Assembly: GCA_002900995.3 (NCBI GenBank)
Contig: PJEW03000064.1
Span: 1 to 13,086 of the forward strand
Reading direction: 5' to 3'
Length of the DNA stretch: 13,086 nt
From: Ganoderma boninense
Lineage: Eukaryota > Basidiomycota > Agaricomycetes > Polyporales > Polyporaceae
Both the position numbers and the translations under genes were made by a program. The notes beneath the pieces are model-generated. The model was not told the DNA's origin. It saw only the letters and a program-made list of their open reading frames with translations, and did no database searches. This document shows positions 7,294 through 13,086 of the stretch, in pieces; position 1 is the first letter of the stretch, and each line of letters begins with the position of its first letter.

Positions 7294-7865
7294 ACGTACC
7301 GTCTATGTGTTTCGTCAGCAACATGCAGCGTGAAGTGTAGAGGATTTGTGCTGCGGCACTTGTGGCTTACCTTACAGCACTTCTTTGTAAGTTCACGGCC
7401 CTTCAAACTTCCATCCCGTTGTCTATGGTGTATCGGTCCGCGCGCTCTGAAATGTCTTTAAGAACTCATTCAACTTTACGATGAGACTGGAATCCATTTA
7501 CCTGACAAATAATGTACGGCCGATGAGATTCGGATGACGACGGACACGCAATTTGGCCTGGCAGTGTTTGGGAGGTTTCGCCACCTGGTGGTTAAATTGG
7601 CACACGTGAAGTTTAACTTCGATAGAAGAAGTACTTACGTTGCTGACGAGCACGAGGTCGTTGTACTCGGAAATCCGATTACCACCGTATCTAAGATCGC
7701 GGGCTCAGATTTTAAACCATAGCACAGGATCTGCGGGAAGAAGCCAGACGAGGATACCGGACTTACTATATTGGACGCCGTCTTCAAGAGCATCTATTTA
7801 AACTAGTTCGCGCCGGACCTCGAGATGAGATTAGGCGAGGAGCTTGACGCGGTCCATGTGTAAGC
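7294..7865 (-). other. Unassigned region with minus-strand splice signals
   Basis: On the minus strand there are donor/acceptor-like pairs: GTAAGTCCGG to TTCCCGCAG (36 bases, near 7768-7733) and GTAAGTACTTC to AACCACCAG (54 bases, near 7639-7586). Joining them keeps a frame starting at an ATG near 7795 open for some 75 codons, with no family resemblance. The first intron would be unusually short. This may be a small decayed gene, leader exons of the 211-residue gene, or chance. Confidence 0.25.
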
Positions 7866-8210
7866 GAGGGCGCGCGGGTTTACGCAGGTGGTGAGGACGC
7901 GCAGATGTACGAAGGTGGGGAGTGCGCGCGGTGTACGCAGGAGGGGAGGGCGCGCGGGAGTACGAAGGTGGGGAGGCGCGCGAGTGTACGAAGGGCGGCA
8001 CGCGAGTATACGCCGGAGGGTAGGGCGCGCGGGGCGATGCGGAGGGGTGAGCGCGCGCGGAAGTACGAAGGTGGCGAGGGCGCGCCAGTGTACGTAGGCG
8101 GGGAGGGCGCGCGGGTGTACATAGGCGGGGAGGGTGCGTGGGGGTACGCAGGAGGAGAGAGTGCGCAGGTGTACGAAGGTGGAGAGGCCGCGCGAGGTGT
8201 TGATGGGCGG
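7866..8210. repeat. Minisatellite, about 13 copies of a 27-bp GC-rich unit
   Basis: Degenerate tandem units of mostly 27 bases follow the pattern GGCGCGCGGGTGTACG-AGG-GGGGAG. Units around 8072-8180 are closest to each other; those around 7977-8045 have indels. Because 27 is a multiple of three, frames stay open on both strands and would encode 9-residue repeats (YEGGEGARV-like on +, PPRLRTPAR-like on -). These are best read as by-products of the repeat. Confidence 0.85.
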
Positions 8211-8215
8211 AGGGT

Positions 8216-8408
8216 GCAGTCAACAGATTAGGACGAAGTTGGCTGTGATTTTCTCCTCCAGTGGTGATTGCGGAAGGGGACGCGGCTAGAAGACAGGACG
8301 AGGCTTGAACTTGAGGATTGAGATGAGGGGAATGGAGTGACAAGATGTGCTTCCAAAACATGCTAGGCTGGGTCAGAACCGCAGCCAGCTCGACACAAAC
8401 GAACAGCC
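8216..8408. other. Spacer between minisatellite and TATA box
   Basis: Moderately GC-rich sequence without a credible frame or repeat. It may hold upstream promoter elements for the transcript beginning after the TATA box at 8409, but no specific site is recognised. Confidence 0.3.
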
Positions 8409-8417
8409 TATATAAAA
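8409..8417 (+). promoter_or_regulatory. TATA box
   Basis: TATATAAAA is a strong core TATA match. It lies 255 bases upstream of the host-like exon at 8664 and could drive that exon or, through leader exons, the gene at 9576. Confidence 0.45.
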
Positions 8418-8663
8418 TGAAATGTCAGTCAACAGGTTGATGGTCGACCACAGAGGCCAGATGCAAGACGTCTGGCATGGAGGAGCAAGACCAGGAGAGC
8501 GTGCCAAATTCACCAAGTCCAGAGCGCCCAAATTGTGGCACGACACAGCCACAAGCGCCCGCCAAATAGAGGCAAATATTGGGATGCCCAACCGGCGGGT
8601 CTTCCCTCATGCGTCTCCATTCATCCTTCCCCCATCTCCATCCACCGCTCCGTCCGCTACTCA

Positions 8664-8867
8664 TGCCGACCACCCACTTACTCGACCTCTACCACGATCG
8701 CCTCCTTTTGGGTCGCGTCTCGCTCACTTCCCTCTCGTCCCAAATTGACCGCATCCCGGTTCTGCTCACCGCGGTTCTGACCCGGTGCAGCCACATCTCC
8801 ACCGCCCTGCAAGTTACCCTATCTGGACCTTGGGTGGACGCTTCAGCGAAGAGCTTAGACGTTTCTG
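8664..8867 (+). CDS. Probable first exon of an unidentified gene
   Basis: The ATG opens MPTTHLLDLYHDRLLLGRVS with 68 codons of strongly GC-ending, host-like usage, and the frame meets a donor G|GTACGT at 8868. The peptide is Leu/Ser/Thr-rich and helical-looking and belongs to no family I know. The downstream structure is ambiguous. Acceptors at 8963 (AGTGTAG), 8982 (CTACCGCAG) and 9010 (GTGAACAG) are all possible; the first leads quickly to a stop, the second gives a short tail, and the third enters a chain of small exons with donors at 9021 and 9326. It could also be an upstream exon of the gene at 9576. Confidence is for the exon, not a full gene. Confidence 0.35.
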
Positions 8868-8963
8868 GTACGTCTTTGTTTGCACATATCGCACTCACGA
8901 CTTTTGGCTCCGCCCTCTCGTACCCCGTTCTTCCTGCTTACCGCGGTTCTGACCCAGTGTAGC
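8768..8963 (+). repeat. Direct repeat flanking the exon/intron border
   Basis: A 24-bp core beginning ACCGCGGTTCTGACCC occurs at 8768-8791 and 8940-8963 with two differences, both transitions (GGTGCAGC against AGTGTAGC). Weaker similarity (CCCTCTCG, GTTCT) extends about 30 bases upstream of each core. The second copy ends at a possible 3' splice site (AGTGTAG|C). Confidence 0.7.
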
Positions 8964-9575
8964 AATACTTTGACCTACCGCAGCACGACCCCCTTGTGTG
9001 CGTGAACAGGCATAGTCAGGTAAGTATTCCCAACCTTATGATTGTAAGAGTGTTTTCAAATACGTATTGTTCTGCCTGGCCCCTCTACGATACCTTGATG
9101 CACTATTTGGTCGTCAACCTACATGCTGCACATACAACCGCGTGCTCATAGACCATTCAAGCTTTCAAACCTCAGTCCTCGTACGTTGTATCCCCTCTCT
9201 GACCTATGGTTGTATGTATCTAATATCTCTCTCGATTTCGTCCTTAATACGTGTCTTGTTGTATGTCCCTGCACGGCCCTAACAATCATCTTTGGCATAT
9301 AGCACGCACTCAGCAAACCCATCGTAAGTAACTCGTAAGCTCCCCATTTTGTTTTCCTTTCATACATACGTGCTGTGCGAACCTATTTGGAGTAAAATGG
9401 ATATGTTGTTTTATATTCTGCTGTGGGCGCATAATGAGGCGTGTGACGTTAATATGTTGCAGGTGAGGTGAGATGTGCACGAAAGCCGGCTGTAGACTCA
9501 TCGCAATGCAGCTGAGGGGCAAAGATGTCATAAATTTCTACTAAACAACATGATTTTGCTTAGCAGCAGCCAGCA
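8964..9575 (+). other. Probable transcribed leader/intron-rich region
   Basis: Strong donor-like sites occur at 9021 (GTCAG|GTAAGT) and 9326 (CATC|GTAAGT), with acceptor-like sites at about 9301 (GGCATATAG), 9462 (TGTTGCAG) and 9565 (GCTTAG, after the branch-like TACTAAAC). No long coding frame is present. The pattern fits untranslated leader exons of the gene starting at 9576, or the tail of the unidentified gene at 8664. Confidence 0.35.
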
Positions 9576-10598
9576 ATGCCGATCCGCCAATCTACCAATA
9601 CCCGAGGCCGTCAAATTTCGGCGGATGCGAACGTCGTTGAACGTTCGATGCAAACTAGGGCGATGACACGCGCCGGTGCAACGGTGACGTTGCCTGGCGA
9701 GCTGCTAGCCAGCACCACCAGACGCAGCCGGAGAGGACGCGCTCCCGTAATGCGTGCAGAGGACGACAGTTTGGATTCCGGCCCGTTAACAGGGTCTCCG
9801 TCGTATGCTGGGTCGCCTCTCACGGCGCCAAGTTCTACGGTTCTGTCGCAGGAGGGCGCGGGTGCAGGTTCACCCGGTCATTCGGAGCAGGACCCCGCTG
9901 CTTTGAATGCAAGTGAGCATTCGCTCGCTGGGGCATCGTCGCCCGCCAGTCGATCGACGCCCACTAGTGCCTCCTCGTCCGCTGGCCCATCTTCGCCTGG
10001 TCCGTCGCACGCGGGCCACACGTCCTCTGTTCACGAGGATGTCACCTCCCAGGTAACGGATATTTACACATATTTCAATTAACGCGCTGATTTGTATTAG
10101 GTTGACCAATTGACTGAGCATGTCATGGACTTGGCCCGCGTCCTCAAGCAGGTCAAGACGAAATTGATCGGCATGCAGAATGTCGATGACAACGTCGTCA
10201 ACATCCTTGATCGGGCCAGCCGGATCGGGGATGACTGTCACAACGTGATGAACTTGCTTAACCACATGTTCAACATGCTCAGCGAGACTTCGGACAACGT
10301 GGATTGCAACAGCAGGCAAATCGTCAAGCTCCAGAAGGAAACCAAGGAGTTGCGCGAGCTGCTCCAGAGTAGGGAGAGCAACGCCCATGCGTTCCGCGTC
10401 CACGAGAACAAACGGTTCCACAAGATCGACGGTAGGCTCAATGTGATCATGAGCCATTTGGGAATTCCGATCCCTGCTGAGGAAATTGCTGCTACGTGGT
10501 AAATGCCTTCTGCTAACTCAGTTATATCACTCACACTTTGCCATTATTTTTACAGGGGCAACGCGCCTGACAACCATGAGGCCTGGGCCAGTTCTTGA
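9576..10598 (+). CDS. Hypothetical 305-residue coiled-coil protein, three exons
   Basis: Exons are 9576-10052, 10101-10498 and 10556-10598 (stop TGA). Intron 1 (48 bases) is GTAACG...GCTGATTT...TATTAG. Intron 2 (57 bases) is GTAAAT...TGCTAACTC...TTTACAG. Both have good branch sites and keep the frame. Residues 1-60 are basic and Arg/Thr-rich (MQTRAMTRAGATV; TRRSRRGRAP). Residues about 60-155 are Ser/Ala/Pro/Gly-rich and probably disordered. Residues about 160-285 are helical with heptad-like runs (VDQLTEHVMDLARVLKQV; IVKLQKETKELRELLQS; FHKIDGRLNVIMSHLGI), suggesting an oligomerising coiled coil. The last exon adds a short acidic tail. No signal peptide or membrane segment is seen. Function and family are unknown; a nuclear or scaffold role would be a guess. 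Gene structure is well supported. Confidence 0.75.
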
Positions 10599-10918
10599 AG
10601 TTTCGCATCGTCAATCATTCGCATGTAGTAAGCGTACCTCGTACAACCGGTGCATAATTGCTAACATATATCCATTAGCAAACTCAGCAAAGCCAAGGAC
10701 AATATGTAGCGGTAGTACAATGAGGACATGTTTGATCTTGTGTAGACTAGTGCGAACGTGCAGAGTTTCCTTCGCGTGTATGCTTGTAATCAGAACAATG
10801 TAGCATTGATGATTAGACTGTCAACTGCATAGCGTGTGATTTGGGCTTGACCTTTGTCAGGACCTTCGCTCCATGCGGAATCATCTCTCAAGCTGATGAA
10901 GGAAAATACAACATAACT
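10599..10918. other. Intergenic stretch between convergent genes
   Basis: This is the 3' flank of the coiled-coil gene (+) and of the helicase-peptidase fragment (-). No open frame or known RNA is recognised. I looked on the minus strand for a Helitron-type 3' end (a hairpin followed by CTRR) and saw no convincing one. Confidence 0.45.
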
Positions 10919-12913
10919 TTATAGCAGCTTAGTGTATACAAGGAGGCTGGCAGTATACCTTTTATGTTTTATCAGATCCTTATTGTTCAAGTTCACAACG
11001 TTGCCTATATATTCTACTTCTTCTCCCATTTCATATCCATCATGATACCACACCCCTCCACATTTGTCAATAATTCTACATACAAAGTGGTTTGGAGAGA
11101 AATATATAATGCCACACAGCCTGTATAGATTATTATGTCCTGGTATTGTTATTTGAGATTCAACAGTTATATGAAGTTTGTACACTACACAACTAACAAA
11201 ATTGGGAGGTTGTATGTAATTCAGTTGTTTGAACATAGGTCTAGCACAGTTTGGGCAAGGTTTTGTAGACTTCTGAACAGAGCACGCCTTGAACCATAGA
11301 CTTACTAATCTGTCTTTATATGTACCCATCTTATTGAGCTGGTTTTTCCATAGAAACTTGTCAAAAGTCCATGTGATAGTATTCAAAGTAACAGCAACTC
11401 TTTGGTGGCGACAACTGCGACATTTATATTGTTTGCTTAACGTGTTAGTTGATGTTGCAAGCAGCTTTTGACACAAGGCATATAAATCAATGCCTTCACT
11501 CCCTATGAAGCCAAGAGCAGGATCTTGTTGACCAATGTGACCTCTTATTATATCCTTACCACTTCTCAGAGTGTGTACAGCATTGGAACCCAGGCATTGC
11601 CTGAACATATCACCAATATATTCTAGCACTGTGTTATTATCTGGTATATCATTATGCCATGTTTCTTCACATTCCGTATAAACTGCAAGTAGTATAGTAA
11701 GCAGTGCATCATAGGCACAACTATGGTTGTTCCAAGGAAATCCTTTAAACTGACTTACTTGGATGTCTCTGTTATTATTAGAAAATTTGGCCTTTTTAGA
11801 TTGCCTCTCCTGTGTACCGACATCTGTATTTTCCTGCATTAGCACATGCTTATTCAATTTCAACCCAGTATCTTGACTCATGGCAGGTAATTTTTGTGAC
11901 CCTTTAGCAGGCACATAGTAGGATGCAGGGAATATGTCAACAGGTGCCTTTTTAATACATTTTATCCCAGTTTTATTGTCAGGTATGATCTCCCAAGGCA
12001 AATTTGCATCTACTTCTTCTATTGGAAAAGGTTTACAATCTGTCCACTGAAGATCTTTGTGCATAGAGTTTGGGACATAAGTTTCACCTTTCCACTGCCT
12101 AAATGAATGGACAAGCTCACCTCTGGTAATACCTGTAACTTTTGTAGAACAATTTCCATTGTATCTGTGTTTCGTTATATCATCTAGAAGCTCAAGTTCT
12201 CTGAATTCCTGTCGTAGGTCTCCCGTTATACCTCCTGTAAGATACTTGTCATTAAAACCTTGTACAATTATAGTGCCTTCGAGGGTGGAGCCTCTCGATA
12301 GTGCAGTGTATATTGACTGGTGGCTGTTGGCACTGTGCAAGTCGACCACATTGTTAGGTCTTGTTTGTCCTTGAGATGCAAAGTCTGTCATAGCAAAGTT
12401 GGGAATCACGCTAACTTGTGTCCTGTTGATATACAATATGCTGCCATTGGGCATCTTGCACTTGATTTTTTGAGAGCTAGGAGTAATGGGCACCACATTC
12501 TCAGGAAGCCCATCAAGCTTGATAGGTGTAGGAGGGCAAGTTAGTCGGACAAACAGTGTTTCTAATGCATTTTTGGACTCATCTATTGGTCTTGAAGTCC
12601 AGCCAACAACCTCTGCCTCAGTACCATTAGTCACACAACATTCTGTGGCCTCATTATACTTGATCATTACAGGCATACCAACACATAAAGACAGTTTACC
12701 TGGCCTGTTATCTGTCAAGTAATGGTCTAGGGCCCATAGCTGTTCTTGCAAGGCAGGGTTAATCAAGTTTGTCTTTCGTCTAGGATTGATAGCTTTTTTC
12801 TTGACAGCTCTTGACGCATCATCATCAACTTCACCACCAAACTTGTCTACAGAGTAGAAATCAACTAGTTCTTGCTTGGAGTCTTGTGTGTTACGACTGG
12901 CTGTCGAGTAAGA
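10880..12913 (-). mobile_element. AT-rich fragment of a helicase-bearing transposable element
   Basis: The stretch is markedly more AT-rich than its flanks and carries a truncated helicase/peptidase frame. Helicases of this type are typical of mobile or multi-copy elements in Agaricomycete genomes. No terminal inverted repeats or target duplications were recognised, so both borders are estimates: the left one is set just past the stop codon and the right one at the composition change. Confidence 0.4.
10919..12913 (-). CDS. Pif1/Helitron-like helicase C-half fused to USP-like peptidase, 5' truncated
   Basis: A 664-codon frame is open from just after a TGA (12914-12916) to TAA at 10919. Numbering from the codon at 12766, LSLCVGMPVMIKYNEA (25-40) with NGTEAEVVGW is the Pif1 2B-type segment. 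NFAMTDFASQGQTRPNNVVDL (123-143) is motif V and SHQSIYTALSRGSTLEGTI (148-166) motif VI, ending in IIVQGF. Walker A and B are absent. From about 340 a papain-fold, USP-type peptidase follows: Cys box NNHSCAYDALLTIL (C350), a zinc ribbon (CRSC 449-452, CPNC 504-507), His box YFSPNHFVCRIID (H560) and WYHDG (D576), closing with ASLLVYTKL. The triad looks intact. No start codon is convincing near 12913; CGACAG|CC there could be an acceptor from an exon beyond, or the element is truncated. USPs remove ubiquitin-like tags; any target here is unknown. Confidence 0.72.
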   Translation of the reverse strand, partial: SYSTASRNTQDSKQELVDFYSVDKFGGEVDDDASRAVKKKAINPRRKTNLINPALQEQLWALDHYLTDNRPGKLSLCVGMPVMIKYNEATECCVTNGTEAEVVGWTSRPIDESKNALETLFVRLTCPPTPIKLDGLPENVVPITPSSQKIKCKMPNGSILYINRTQVSVIPNFAMTDFASQGQTRPNNVVDLHSANSHQSIYTALSRGSTLEGTIIVQGFNDKYLTGGITGDLRQEFRELELLDDITKHRYNGNCSTKVTGITRGELVHSFRQWKGETYVPNSMHKDLQWTDCKPFPIEEVDANLPWEIIPDNKTGIKCIKKAPVDIFPASYYVPAKGSQKLPAMSQDTGLKLNKHVLMQENTDVGTQERQSKKAKFSNNNRDIQVSQFKGFPWNNHSCAYDALLTILLAVYTECEETWHNDIPDNNTVLEYIGDMFRQCLGSNAVHTLRSGKDIIRGHIGQQDPALGFIGSEGIDLYALCQKLLATSTNTLSKQYKCRSCRHQRVAVTLNTITWTFDKFLWKNQLNKMGTYKDRLVSLWFKACSVQKSTKPCPNCARPMFKQLNYIQPPNFVSCVVYKLHITVESQITIPGHNNLYRLCGIIYFSPNHFVCRIIDKCGGVWYHDGYEMGEEVEYIGNVVNLNNKDLIKHKRYTASLLVYTKLL

Positions 12914-13023
12914 TCAGGGAGGAGGCTTACGAGACGAGCAAGGGCGTCAACGAGCACTTGTGCAGCGAGAGCAGAGCAGGGCTCGACACAGTCAACGGTA
13001 CTCTTACACTGGAGTCAACGAGG
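12893..13023 (+). CDS. Possible host exon fragment at the window edge
   Basis: On the + strand the frame through LSSKIREEAYETSKGVNEHL and on to LTLESTRH uses mostly G/C-ending codons like the host genes here. It is helical and charged, and unlike the AT-rich element next to it. Either it stops at TAA after STRH, or it splices at AACG|GTACTC (about 12998) to TACAG|GTC at 13034, an intron of only about 38 bases with branch-like GCACTAAG. The minus strand is also partly open here. The family is unknown and the call is weak. Confidence 0.25.
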
Positions 13024-13086
13024 CACTAAGTACAGGTCTATATCATACATGTAGCGGACATGGGAACCGGGGACAATAGGAACTAT

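Noticed and set aside
7866..8210. CRISPR-like array
   Set aside because: The units are contiguous without unique spacers, degenerate, and in a eukaryotic context; this is a minisatellite.
7831..8361. A minus-strand frame of 176 codons with 9-residue repeats
   Set aside because: Its openness follows from the 27-bp period of the minisatellite; the + strand is open for the same reason, and neither has a credible promoter or domain.
10800..10918. Helitron 3' end (hairpin plus CTRR) downstream of the helicase fragment
   Set aside because: No convincing hairpin with a CTRR terminus was found by eye, so the element class is left open.
12159..12722. Several + strand frames inside the helicase region
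   Set aside because: They are antisense shadows of the minus-strand frame, which carries recognisable helicase motifs.

Overview
The window reads as nuclear DNA of a filamentous basidiomycete, most likely an Agaricomycete. The reasons are short introns (about 46-70 bases) with CTRAY-type branch points and GT..AG borders, GC-rich third codon positions in host-like genes, and two decayed or mobile-type genes of kinds that are common in mushroom-forming fungi. No bacterial or viral organisation is seen, and the species cannot be named from this sequence.

Layout. Positions 1-3,400 are gene-poor, low-complexity, strand-skewed DNA: G-rich on + up to about 660, then C-rich to about 1,790. It holds degenerate direct repeats, a 16-bp triple repeat, three copies of a palindrome with 13-base arms, an 85-bp repeat pair carrying two of those copies, and a 54-bp tandem duplication that behaves like an intron. 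Only one doubtful coding exon (2217-2564) lies here. Positions 3,449-5,516 (+) carry a spliced gene whose middle has the HxD...H...R signature of a 2-oxoglutarate/Fe(II) dioxygenase, most like the TET/JBP group. It has an in-frame TGA and apparent frameshifts near its end, so it looks like a pseudogene with an intact catalytic core. Two of its introns appear to be GC-AG. Positions 5,517-6,490 are AT-rich and non-coding, with a hairpin and a tRNA-like element with perfect A and B boxes and a T-run.

Positions 6,490-7,196 (-) hold a two-exon gene for a 211-residue protein of unknown function. Positions 7,866-8,210 are a 27-bp GC-rich minisatellite. From 8,409 a TATA box and a host-like exon (8664-8867) start a transcribed-looking region full of splice signals. 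It leads to a well-supported three-exon gene (9576-10598, +) for a 305-residue protein with a disordered Ser/Ala/Pro-rich N-half and a coiled-coil C-half.

Positions 10,919-12,913 (-) are the AT-rich 3' part of a mobile-type gene. It encodes the C-terminal half of a Pif1/Helitron-type helicase fused to a ubiquitin-specific-protease-like (USP) cysteine peptidase with its apparent triad in place. The helicase N-half (Walker motifs) is missing, and the reading frame stops abruptly where composition changes to host-like GC-rich sequence at about 12,900.

Taken together this is an accessory, repeat-laden stretch: two single-family host-like genes among transposon-type genes, one nucleic-acid-modifying-enzyme pseudogene and several repeat families. 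Nothing shows the genes forming one pathway.
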